A model generated the notes under the pieces. That model saw only the letters and a program-made list of their open reading frames with translations, ran no database searches and was not told the origin of the DNA. A stretch of 64,000 nt of DNA from Luscinia megarhynchos. Lineage: Eukaryota > Chordata > Aves > Passeriformes > Turdidae. Below are positions 35,401 through 44,000 of this stretch, piece by piece. The stretch's first letter is position 1. Each line of letters begins with the position of its first letter. The stretch is taken from assembly GCA_034336665.1 (NCBI GenBank), contig CM067590.1:1-64000 (forward strand), read 5' to 3'. A program made the position numbers and the translations under genes.

Positions 35401-37681
35401 TGCTGGAACTGGTCTGGACCAGTTTAGACCGGTCCTGACTGGTCTGGACTGGTCCGGACTGATCTGGACTGGTCTGGACTGGAAATGCTGGGGCTGGGAT
35501 TGGCTCTGAACTGGTCTAAACTGGTCTAGACTGGGCTGGACTGGTCTGGACTGGGAGTGCTGGGGCTGGGGCCCAGCCCAAAGATAAACTTAACCCCAAA
35601 GCTGATCCCAGAAAAGCCGATCCCAGCCCCATAGCCAATCCTGACTCCAAAGCCAATCCTAACCCCAAACCCATCCCAGCCCCAAAGCCCATCCCAGAAA
35701 ACCAATCCCAGCCCCAAAGCCGATCCCAGCCCTAAAGCCGATCCCAGCCCCAAAGTCGATCCCAGCCCAAAGCCGATCCCAGCCCAAAGCCGATCCCAGC
35801 CCTAAAGCCAATCCTACCAAAGTTGATCCTGAACCCAAAGCTGATCGTAGCCCTAAAGCCGACCCCAGAAAAGGTGATCCCAGCCCAAAGCTGATCCCAG
35901 AAAAGCCGATCCCAGCCGTAAAGCCCATCCCAGCCCCTAAACCGCTCCCAGCCCCAAAGCCGCGCTCCCAGCCCTAAGCCCAGCCTAACCCCTCCCCAGG
36001 CTGTTCCCCCCGCTGGGCTCGCCTGCCTCCCGCCGCCGCTACAAGGACGAGTTCGCGGCGGGGCTGCGGCGCTACCGGGAGCTGTGCGCGCAGCTGGACG
36101 CGCTGGGGCAGCGGCTGGCACAGCTGGAGCAGCAGCTGGAGCACCTGCCCGAGGACAGTGCCCAGTACCAGGTCAGGCCTAAGGCCACACCCGGCGTTTA
36201 TTCTGGGGTTTTTCTTCTTTTTTTCATCCTTTTTTCCTTCTTTTTGCCACTTTTTTACCCCCGTTTTTTCCCTCTCTTCATCTCTTGTCCCCTTTGTGAC
36301 CCCTCCCTGTCCCCTCTGTCCCTGCTGTTCCCTGTGTCCCCCATCCCCTCTTGTCCCCTCTGTCCCTGTCCCCTCCCTGTCCCTCCTGTCCTCCCTCTGT
36401 CCCCTCCTGTCCTCCCTCTGTCCCCTCCTGCCCCCTGTGTCCCTGTGCCTGCTGTCCTTGTCCCCTTTGTCTCCCGTTACCCCTCCTGTCCCCTTCCTTT
36501 TCCCCCCCATTTCCCCCCTTATTGTCCTCTCCTGTCCCTCTGTCCCCTGTGTCTCTGTCCCCCCTGTCCCCATGTCCCTGTCCCCCGTGTCCCTGTCCCC
36601 TCCTGTCCCTCACATGTCTAAGGCCCCCACTGTCTCTGCCCCTGTCCCTCTGTTCCTGGCCCTTCCTGTCCCTTTTGTGTCCCTGTCACCCTGACCCCAC
36701 TGTCCTTGTCCCCTCTGTGCCCTCGTGTCCCCCTTTTCCCCCGCTATTGTCCCCTCCTGTCCTATCTCTGTCCCTGTCCCCATCCCCTTCGTCCCCTCCT
36801 GGCCCTCTGTACCCTGTGTCCCTGTCCCCCCTGTCCTGCTGTCCCCTCCTGTCCCATTTCCCCCCCACTGTCCCCTCCCTGTTCCCCCTGTCCCCTCTTT
36901 TGTCCCCTTCTTTTCCCCCCATCTCCTCCCCTATTGTCCTCCCCCTGTCCCTCTGTCCCTTCCTGTCCCTTGTGTCCCTGTCCCCTTGACCCTACTGCCA
37001 CTGTCCCTGTCTCCCCATCCCTCTACCCTCCCTGTCCCCTCTAGTCCCACTGTCCTCCTGTCCCTTCTGTCCCTTCTGTCCCTGTCCCCTCCTGTCCCCA
37101 TATCCCTGTTCCCATTGAGAGTTTCTCTCACATATTTTTGGTTGGTTTTTTTTTGTTTTTGTTTTTTTTTTTGAGGTTTTTTCAGCTTCTTTTTGGGACT
37201 TCTTTTGGGACTTTTTTGGGCCTCTGTCCCCCTGTCCCTTCTGTCACTGTCCCCCTGTCCCCCTGTCCCTTCTGTTCCTGTCCCCTCCCTGTCCCCTTGA
37301 CCCCACTGTCCCCCTTGAGAGTTTTTCTCACATATTTTTCGGGGTTTTTTGAGGTTCTTCAGCTTCTTTTGGGACTTTTTGGGACTTTTTTGGGCCTTTG
37401 TCCCCTGTCCCCCTGTCCCTGACCCCTGTGTCCCCACAGGCCCTGGCAGAGGAGTACAATCGCCTCAAGGACTTGAAGCGGGTGAGTTCTGGGGGTTATT
37501 TTTGGGGTCACCCCCTCTTTGGGGGGACATCCCCTGTGCCCCCAAACGTCCCCAAACATCCCCAAATGTCCCTCCCCAGAGCCCCGAGTACCAGGACAAG
37601 AAGCGGGAATCCCAGACCTTGCGGAACAAACTTTTCCACATCAAGAGGATGGTGAGCGACTACGACAAACTCCGGGGGTGA
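25703..37681 (+). CDS. OCLN: Occludin, complete (seven coding exons)
   Basis: Occludin is a tetraspan MARVEL-domain protein of epithelial and endothelial tight junctions; its cytosolic tail binds ZO-1. All splice phases join to give 519 residues, against about 504-522 in known occludins. Seen in order: a Tyr/Pro-rich N-terminus with three YGPPTAT-type repeats (13-35), TM1 (~70-92), a Gly/Tyr-rich first loop (~93-137), TM2 (~141-164), TM3 (~175-200), a second loop with two cysteines (221 and 239), TM4 (~246-268), an acidic linker, and the C-terminal occludin/ELL coiled coil (~415-519) ending YDKLRG. The start ATG follows the acceptor by two bases. Introns are minisatellites, several copied from the exon edges. 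By position it corresponds to mammalian OCEL1 (see findings). Confidence 0.97.
26438..26965 (+). repeat. Occludin intron array carrying exon 2 donor copies
   Basis: Units of about 30-50 bp of GGGGCTACCAGGAGGTGAG-like sequence repeat the exon end and donor (CAGGAG|GTGAGC). CAGGAGGTGAG recurs near 26610, 26710 and 26856. Other units have lost the GT. Confidence 0.75.
27010..27345 (+). repeat. GGAAGGTTTGGGATTTGGGAAGG array (left arm)
   Basis: Units of 15-31 bp. The reverse complement of the same unit fills 29415-29740, so the two form a large inverted repeat within one intron. Confidence 0.85.
27346..27990. repeat. GGGAAAAACCGGGATAATCCAGG minisatellite
   Basis: 27346-27530 is mostly unique intron sequence. 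From about 27540 units of 25-33 bp carry GGGACAATCC and GTGGGAAAAACC. No exon. Confidence 0.8.
28255..28765. repeat. GATCCCGATCCCAAATCATTCCC minisatellite
   Basis: About 16 units of roughly 30 bp with occasional 60-100-bp higher-order blocks. Confidence 0.85.
28875..29390. repeat. GGCACGGGATAAACCCGGGTGTG minisatellite
   Basis: About 15 well-conserved 31-37-bp units. On the minus strand it gives long frames of FIPCQSQHTRVYPVP type, which are artefacts. Confidence 0.92.
29400..29945. repeat. CTTCCCAAATCCCAAACC array (right arm) and re-inverted tail
   Basis: 29415-29740 is the reverse complement of the 27010-27345 array. 29830-29945 returns to the G-rich orientation. The intron therefore has a G-C-G orientation switch. 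Confidence 0.85.
29995..30178 (+). repeat. OCLN: Two decoy copies of the occludin exon 3 acceptor
   Basis: Units of 65-66 bp (GGGAATTTTGGGAATTCCCAAATCC...CAG|G) repeat the acceptor plus the first ~17 nt of the exon. The decoys start at 30048 (GCCGTTGCCATCACCTG) and 30114 (GTTGTCACCATCACCTA). The true exon starts at 30179. Confidence 0.85.
30179..30337 (+). CDS. OCLN: Occludin exon 3 (TM4)
   Basis: 159 nt, phase 0 to 0. Encodes the fourth membrane span (ACGFLIVLLLCLICLFAH) and KTRSKIWKYGKPNIYWDKIP, ending GPDVEEW before GTGAGT. Confidence 0.97.
30338..30830 (+). repeat. OCLN: Five decoy copies of the occludin exon 3 donor
   Basis: Units of about 85-97 bp contain GATGTGCAGGAGTGG|GTGA, a copy of the exon end GACGTGGAGGAGTGG|GTGAGT. 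The junctions fall at 30422, about 30512, 30610, about 30696 and 30777. Three keep GT, the 30777 copy with a full GTGAGT. Confidence 0.88.
30870..31515. repeat. GGTTTGGGGACACCAGGA minisatellite
   Basis: Units of 18-36 bp. Open frames are artefacts. Confidence 0.88.
31516..31700. other. Unique occludin intron segment
   Basis: Non-repetitive sequence including CTGGCCAATGATTAACCGGG. Nothing coding is recognised. Confidence 0.4.
31705..32335. repeat. CTGTCCCCATGTCCCCAAACC minisatellite
   Basis: C-rich units of 15-30 bp with TGTCCCC as the constant core. Confidence 0.88.
32385..32800 (-). other. Unique island with minus-strand 3'-end signals
   Basis: On the minus strand AGCAAATAAACTCGG and TTGAATAAAAAAG give two AATAAA hexamers within 25 bases. 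Upstream of them are about 300 bp of non-repetitive GC-rich sequence (32480-32780). This could be the end of a small minus-strand transcript or a retrocopy nested in an occludin intron. No protein family is recognised in any frame. Confidence 0.3.
32800..33455. repeat. ~175-bp tandem repeat (GTCACCCTGAATATGTCACC...)
   Basis: Four units begin near 32800, 32940, 33085 and 33230, and a fifth partial one near 33380. Each has a GTCACC head, a GTTCTGTCCCTGTGTCCC middle and a GGGGATTTGGGGTTTGGGG tail. Confidence 0.85.
33590..34020. repeat. CAGGGAATTTTCAGGGATTTCT minisatellite
   Basis: Units of 10-24 bp of GAATTTTCAGGGATTTCTCA. No exon. Confidence 0.88.
34109..34248 (+). CDS. OCLN: Occludin exon 4 (acidic/proline linker)
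   Basis: 140 nt, 46 codons plus two bases. Encodes VKNVSGGTSVPDEAATIAYS and a proline-rich stretch. The acceptor is TGCCAG, the donor AAAAG|GTGTGG (weaker than the others). Confidence 0.93.
34249..34720. repeat. GGGTCGGGAAAAGG minisatellite
   Basis: G/A-rich units beginning right at the exon 4 donor (GGAAAAGGTGTGGGG). The unit resembles the exon end and may be seeded from it. Confidence 0.75.
34735..35051 (+). repeat. GATGTCCCCAATGTCCCC array with a copy of the exon 5 acceptor
   Basis: 34819-34861 repeats the acceptor region and first ~35 nt of exon 5 (GACCCCCCCAGCCCCTCAGA) with a degraded AG. The rest is an 18-36-bp TGTCCCCATGTCCC array. Confidence 0.8.
35052..35261 (+). CDS. OCLN: Occludin exon 5 (charged linker)
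   Basis: 210 nt joining in phase with exons 4 and 6. Encodes DRDQDRDRD, a basic ARRGRRGRR patch and a Ser/Gln-rich acidic stretch, aligning in kind with the region before the ELL domain in other occludins. Confidence 0.93.
35262..35365 (+). repeat. OCLN: Two decoy copies of the occludin exon 5 donor
   Basis: GCCAGCACTGGCACAG|GTGACAC is repeated exactly with junctions at 35293 and 35339. All three copies keep GT. Use of either decoy would add a stop codon right after the normal junction. Confidence 0.9.
35375..35990. repeat. GGTCTGGACTGG and AAAGCCGATCCCAGCCC minisatellites
   Basis: 35400-35560 repeats a 10-20-bp GGTCTGGACT unit. 35575-35970 repeats a 17-25-bp CCAAAGCCGATCCCAGCC unit. Confidence 0.85.
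36000..36171 (+). CDS. OCLN: Occludin exon 6 (ELL domain, first part)
   Basis: 172 nt, phase 2 to 0. Encodes LFPPLGSP, RRRYKDEFAAGLRRYRELC and a heptad-rich helix ending PEDSAQYQ. This is the start of the occludin/ELL domain that binds ZO-1 and forms the coiled coil. Confidence 0.96.
36270..37115. repeat. CCCTGTCCCCTCCTGTCC minisatellite
   Basis: Pyrimidine-only units of 10-25 bp. No exon. Confidence 0.88.
37117..37439. repeat. ~197-bp tandem duplication in occludin intron
   Basis: Two copies begin TTGAGAGTTTCTCTCACATA at about 37117 and 37315. The second ends at the exon 7 acceptor CCCCACAG. Confidence 0.8.
37440..37481 (+). CDS. OCLN: Occludin exon 7 (42 nt)
   Basis: Fourteen codons (ALAEEYNRLKDLKR) between CCCCACAG and GTGAGT, phase 0 to 0; within the ELL helix. 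Confidence 0.96.
37580..37681 (+). CDS. OCLN: Occludin exon 8 and stop
   Basis: 33 codons plus TGA at 37679-37681: SPEYQDKKRESQTLRNKL then FHIKRMVSDYDKLRG, the conserved C-terminus. Confidence 0.97.
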   Translation, partial: SPEYQDKKRESQTLRNKLFHIKRMVSDYDKLRG

Positions 37682-38126
37682 CCTCAAAGCCAGCACCCCA
37701 AAAAAAGGGACTTTTTTTGGGGGGGGTGGGGACACACCTCAAAAACCTCCCCCCAAATTCCTCATTTTGTGCCTTTTTTTTTGTCCTAAAAACATCCAAA
37801 ATTCCTTATTTTGGAATGCCGGGGGGGTGGATATTGGTGTCACCCCACCTTCACCCCTAAATGTCACCCACAGCCTCTGGGCCCCCCCCCCCCCCCCGCC
37901 CCCAGTGCCTTCCCCTGGTTGTAAATAGGGTTTTTTATGGGCTTTACACCCCCCTGGCTGCCTTAAAAGGGGTTTTGAGGGTCCCAAAATGGGGTTTGGA
38001 GGACAAAAAAAAAACCCTTTTGGGGTTTTTGGGTTTTTTTGGGACCAAAATCCCAAAAATATTTTATAAGGAACGGTGGGAAATGTGGGAATTGTGTAAT
38101 ATTTTAATTGTTGGTGGTTTTTTTGT

Positions 38127-38132
38127 AATAAA
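38127..38132 (+). terminator. OCLN: Occludin polyadenylation signal (AATAAA)
   Basis: GTAATAAATGAAGTGTAATTG lies about 445 bp after the stop, followed by TTGTTGATTTT. The only canonical signal downstream of the stop before the next array. Confidence 0.75.
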
Positions 38133-38194
38133 TGAAGTGTAATTGTTGATTTTAATTTGGGCTCAGGGCGAAATGGGGAGGACGAAATTCCCCT

Positions 38195-38640
38195 AAATTT
38201 GGGAGGGGACCCCAAAAACCCTCCCAGTTTTGGAGGGGAAATCCCAAATCCCTCTGAATTTGGGGAAACCCAAATCCCCATAAACCTTGGGAGGGAAATC
38301 CCCAATCTCTCCCAACTCGAAACGAGGAACCCCAAAAATTCCTCTCAGATTTTGGAGGAGAACCCCAAATCCCTCAACCTTGGGAAAGGAAAATCCCAAA
38401 TCCCCCCAAATTTGGGAAAGAAATCCCAAATTCCCTGGTTTTGAAAGGGGAACCCCAAATTTCTCCACCCTGGGAGGGAAATCCCAAATCTCCCAAAACC
38501 TGAAGAAAGGAACCCCAAAATCCACCCAATTGTGGAAAGGGAAACCCCAAGTCCCTCAACCTTGGGAAAGGAAAATCCCAAATCCTCCCAAATGTGGGAA
38601 AAGAAACCCAAAATCCCAATTTTAGGGTTTTTATGGACCA
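38195..38640. repeat. GGGAAATCCCAAATCCCTCC minisatellite
   Basis: Units of 25-35 bp in the gap between the convergent occludin and NR2F6 genes. Confidence 0.85.
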
Positions 38641-38704
38641 TTCCATATTTTTCGAGTGGGTTTGATCTCCCCAATTCCAATTTTTCTACCAGATCCCAAA
38701 TCCA

Positions 38705-39125
38705 GACCCTTGGGGTTGTAGGAAATGTCTTTAATTGGTATTAATTAATTAATGGGTTTATATGGCAGAGTGAGGATTCCATTGGTCGGGATTGTCCTGG
38801 AATCCCAGAATCCCAAATCCTGAATCCTGAAATCCCAAAATCCCGAATCCTGAAATCCGAAATCCCAAAATCCCGAATCCTGGTTCATTTCAGAGCACTG
38901 GTGTTTTAGGAAATGTCTTTAATTAGCGTTAATTACTGGGTTTATATGGCAGAGCGAGGATTCCATCAGCCGGGGATCATCCCGAAATCCTGAAATCCCA
39001 AAATCCTGAAATCCCAAAATCCTGAATCCTGGCTCATTCCAGACCTCCAGGGTTGTAGGAAATGTCTTTAATTGGCATTCATTAATTAATTAACAGGTTT
39101 ATATGGCAGAGCGAGGATTCCATCT
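38705..39125 (-). repeat. Three copies of a possible NR2F6 3' end
   Basis: A block with GTAGGAAATGTCTTTAATTG and GGTTTATATGGCAGAG recurs near 38717, 38906 and 39057. On the minus strand each carries ATTAAAGACATTTCC. This could be the polyadenylation region of NR2F6, whose stop is at 40744. Confidence 0.6.
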
Positions 39126-39239
39126 GCCGGGATCATCCCAGAATCCTGAAATCCCAAATCCTGAAATCCCAAATCCCAAAATCCCGGTGCCAGCTGGGTG
39201 GGGGACAGTCCTGGGGGGGTTCTGTGTCCCTTGGGTGTC

Positions 39240-39800
39240 TGCTCTATCCCTGGGGACACCTTGGGGACAACGCCAGGACCCCAAAACCTTTGGGGATAAT
39301 GTCAGGACCCCAAAATTTTGAGGACAACACCAGGACCCCAAAACTTTTTGGGACAACATTGGGACGTCTTTTGGGGACAACACTGGGACCTCAAAACCTT
39401 TGGTGACAATGTTCAGGACCCCAAAACCTTTGGTGACAACACCAAACCTTCTGGGGACAATGCCAGGACCCCAAATCTTTTGGTGACAAAGCTGGGACTT
39501 TTTAGGGGAGCATTGGGACCTCTTTTGGGGACAACAGCGGAACCCCAAAACCTTTGGTGACAACACCAGAACCCCAAAAATTTTTGGAATAACCTCAGGA
39601 CCCCAAATCTTTTGGTGACAAAGCTGGGACCCCAGAAATTTTTGGGACAACATTGGGTTGTCTTTTGGGGACAACACCATGACTTCAAGTCTCTTGGTGA
39701 CAATGCTGGAACCCCTCAAATTTCGGTGACAATGCCAGGACCCCAAAACTTTTTGGGGACAATGACGGGACCCCAAAACCTTTGGTAACAACCCCAAACC
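39240..39800. repeat. GGGGACAACACCAGGACCCCAAAACC minisatellite
   Basis: About 18 units of 25-35 bp. Confidence 0.88.
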
Positions 39801-39849
39801 CATCCAGTCACACCCCCTGAGGGCTCAGCCCTTTTCTGGTAGCACCGGG

Positions 39850-40690
39850 CTCCGCCGGCGATCCGGCCAATTTCTAATCTGGAATTCTGGCAAATTCCCA
39901 ATCCAGCATTCCCAGCGTTATTCCCAATCCGGCATTCCCAGGGCTGTTCCGGTGTTTTGTCCGGTGTTTCGGCCAATTCCTGATCTGGCATTCCTGGTGC
40001 TGTTCCCATTCCTGGCGCTATTCCCAATCCGGCATTTCCGGTGCAATTCCCAATCTGGCATCCCAGCACCATTCCCAGTGCCGTTCCCAATCTGGCATTC
40101 CCAGTGCAATTCCCAGCACTATTCCCAGTCTGGCATTCCTGGTGCTATTCCAAATTCAGCATTCCCAGTTCCATCCCAGTCTGGTGTTTTGGCCAATTCC
40201 CAATCTGGCGTTCATGGGGTTATTCCCAATCCAGCATTCCTGTTGCCATTCCCAGTGCCATTCCCAATCTGGCATTCCTGGTGCTATTTCCAGTCTGGCG
40301 TTTTGGCCAGTTCCTAATCCAGTGTTTTGGCCAATTCCCAATCCGGCATTCCAAGCGCCATCCCAGTCTGGCATTTCGGTCAATGCCCAATCTGGCATTC
40401 CTAGCACTATTCCCCGTCCAGTTTTTTGGCCAATTCCCAATCCAGTGTTTAGGCCAATTCCCAGTCCAGCGTTTTGGCCAAATCCGAATCTGACATTTTG
40501 GCCAATTCCCAGTCCGGCGTTTTGGCCAATTCCCAATCCAGCATTTTGGCCAATTCCCAATCCAGCATTTTGACCAATACCCAGTCCGGTTTTTGGCCAA
40601 TTCCCAATCCAGCATTCCTGGTGCTATTCCCAGTCCGGGTTTTTGACCAATTCCCAATCCGGTTTTTTGGTCAGTTCCCAATGCGCCGTT
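39850..40690. repeat. GGCCAATTCCCAATCCGGCATTCC minisatellite
   Basis: About 35 units of 20-27 bp downstream of the NR2F6 stop, presumably in its 3' UTR. Confidence 0.88.
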
Positions 40691-40743
40691 CCCAGTACTG
40701 CTCCAATCCACCATTCCCACTCCACCCATCCTCCTCTCCTGCC

Positions 40744-41018
40744 CTACTGCCCGGCGCCGTAGGGCCAGTTGAAGGTGCTGCCGGACAGCAGCATGTCGCG
40801 GATCAGGGTCTCGATGGGCGTTTTGCCCACCAGGCGCATAAAGAAGAGCTGGGAGATGAGCGAGGCGGGCACGGCGCGCAGCGCCGGCAGCCGCAGGAGG
40901 AGCCGCCCGAAGCGCTGCGGCTGCGCTGGGAACTGCGAGCGCTCGTACTCGGTCAACGCCACCTGTGCCTTCTCCTGCAGGGCCTCCACGTGCGCCGCGT
41001 CCGACAGCCCGCAGGCGT
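40744..41018 (-). CDS. NR2F6: NR2F6 exon 4 (end of LBD) and stop
   Basis: Starts with AC completing an Asp codon ([15 protein letters not shown]) after CTCCCCAG, and ends with the AF-2 region helix and the stop at 40744-40746. Its first ~35 nt and acceptor are the template of the array to its right. Confidence 0.97.
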
Positions 41019-44000
41019 CTGGGGAGGGACAGAGGGGTTAGGGGATGTGCTGGAATTTATAGAAAATGCCCCAGAATTTATTGGGAATGTCCCAAAATTT
41101 ATAGGGGAATAGCTCAGGAGTTATAAGGGAATGTCCTGAAATTTATAGGGAATGTACTCCATGTGCACCGCATCCGTCTGGGGGGTACACAGGGGTTAGG
41201 GAGGAGTGCTAAAATCTACTGGGAATGTCCCAGAATTTATAGGGAATGTCCCAAAATTTATAGGGCAATGGCTTGGGAGTTATAGGGAATGTCCCTCCAC
41301 GTGCGCTGCGTCCGACAGCCCACAGGCGTCTGGGGGAGACACAGGGGTTAGGGGAGAGGGCTAAAATCTACTGGGAATGTCCCTAAATTTATAGAGCATG
41401 TCCCAAAATTTCTAGGGAATGTTCCAAAATTTACAGGGGAATGACCCTCCACATACGCCGCGTCCGACAGCCTGAAGGAATCTGGGGAGGGACACAGGGG
41501 TTAGGGGAAGTGCTGAGATTTATGGGGAATGGCCTAAAATCTATTTGGGAACGTCCTAAAATTGATAGGGGAATGGCTTGGGATTTTATAGGGAATGTCC
41601 TAAAGTTTATTTGGAATGTCCCAAAATTGATAGGGGAATGGCTTGGGATTTATGGGGAATGTTTCTCCATGTGCGTCACGTCCGACAGCCCGCAGGTGTC
41701 TGGGGAGGGACATCGGGGTTAGGGGATGTGCTGGAATTTATAGGGAATGTCTCAAACTTTGTAGGGAATGTCCCAAAATTGATAGGGGAATGTCTCTCCA
41801 CATGCACCGCATCCAACAGCCCGCAGGCATCTGGGGGGAACATCAGGGTTAGGGCAAGTGCTAAAATCTACTGGGAATGTCCCAGAATTTATAGGGAATG
41901 GCTTGGGAGTTACAGGGATGTCCCAGAATTTATAGAGAATGTCCCTCCACGTGTGCCATGTCCGACAGCCCGCAGGCGTCTGGCGGGGACAGAGGGGTTA
42001 GGGGAGAGGCTAAAATCTACTGGGAATATCCTAAAATCTACTGGGAATGTCCCAAAATTGATAGGGGAATGGCTCAGGAGTTATAGGGGAATGTCCAAAA
42101 ATTTATAGGGAATGTCCCGGGATTTATAGGGAATGTCCCAGAATATACAGAGGAATATCCTGGGATTTATAGGGGAATGTCCTAAAATTATGGGGAATGT
42201 CCCAAAATTTATAAGGAATGGCTCAGGATTTATAGGGAATGTCCTGAAATTTATAGGGAATGTCCAAAAATCCATTGGGAGTGTCCTGGACATTTACAGG
42301 GAACGTCCCCAGGAGTTAAGCAGAATGGCCTAAAATCTATTGGGAATGTCCCAAAATGTATAGAGGAATAGCTCAGGATTTATGGGAAATGTCCCAAAAT
42401 TGATAGGGAACGTCTAAGGATTTATAGGGGAATGTCCTAAAATCTATTGGGAATGTCCTTGGATTTATAGGGAATATCCCAGGGATTCATTGGGGAATGA
42501 CCCAAAATTTATTGGGATTTATAGGGAATGGCCTCGTATTTATAGGGGATGTCCCAGGATTTATGGGGAATGTGCCTGGGATTTATGGGGGATGTCCCAA
42601 AATCCATCAGGAATGTCCCAGGATTTATAGGGAATGTCTGGGGATTTATGGGGAAAAAAAAAACCACAAAACCCTTCCCTCCTCACCCAAAATCCCCCAA
42701 ACACCCCCTCCCACCTCTGGATCCAACCCCAAACCCTCAGAAAAACCCAGGAATACTTTTCCCTCCTCATCTCAAATCCCTCAAATATTGAGAAAAACCT
42801 GGGACAATCTCTGCATCCTCATTCCCAAACCCCCAGACCCTCAATAAACCCCACAAAACCCTTCCCTCCTCACCCCAAAACCCCCTAAACATCCCCAAAA
42901 AACCCTTCCCTCCTCCCCCAAACACCCCGAAAAACCCTTCCATCCTCATCCCAAACACCCCAAAAAACCCTTTCCTCCTCACCCAAACATCCCAAACTTC
43001 GGGAAAAACCTGGGACAACCTCTCCCTACTCAATCCCAAACCCCCAATAAACCCCACAGAAACCTTCTGTCCTCAACCCAAACCCCCCAGACAACCCCTG
43101 CCACCCCATCTCACCTCATTCTCACCTCTGGATTCAACCCTCAAACCCTCAGAAAAATGCAGAAAAACCCAAAAAAAAAAAACCTTTCCCTCCTTATCCC
43201 CAAGACCCCAAACCCTCAGGAAAACTCTTCCCTCCTCACCCAAACTCTCCAAACTTCATCAAAAACCTGAGACGACCTCTCCCCACTCATTTCCAAACCC
43301 CCAAACTCTCAATAAACCCCACAAAACCTTTCTGTACTCACCTCAAACACCCCAAACTTCGGAAAAAACCCGGGACAACCTCTCCCTATTCAATCCCAAA
43401 CCCCGAAACCCTCAACAAACCCCACAAAACCCTTCTGTCCTCACCCCAAACACCCCCAAAAAAACCCTGCACTCCCCATACCCGGCGTGAAGAGCGCGAT
43501 GGCCTTGAGGCAGCTATACTCGGCCGAGTCCACCTGCAGCCGGTTGAGCTTGTCCACCTGCTCCTGGAAGACGCGGATCTGGTCCATGAAGGCCACCACC
43601 CTGTCAGCCGACATAGGCGAGGCGTGGAAGCCAGCGGCAGCCAGCAGAGGTGCCATGTGCAGTGGCAGCGCCGACTGCGCCGCGTTCAGCACGAACAGCT
43701 CGCTCCAGCTCAGCCGCAGCAGCGCCACCTGGTCCGACACGGGCAGCTCTGGGAAGAAGGGGATGTTGCGGGCCCACTCCACGGTGCTGAAGAGGAGGCG
43801 GGCAGCCAGCTCGCAGATGTTGTCGATGCCCATGACGCTGCCGTGCTGGGCGTACTGGGAGCCATAGCGCGCTGCCGGGTAGGGCTCGGCGCGCAGCAGC
43901 TGCGAGATCAGCTCCGACACCGGCTGCCCGTTGAAGAATTCGGCATTGGGGAGGGGGTTGGGGCTGCTGCTGGAGTGGCTGGGGGGGATCCGGCCCCGTT

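Noticed and set aside
41441..42108. Plus-strand frames in the NR2F6 intron array
   Set aside because: They are antisense translations of the repeated acceptor units.
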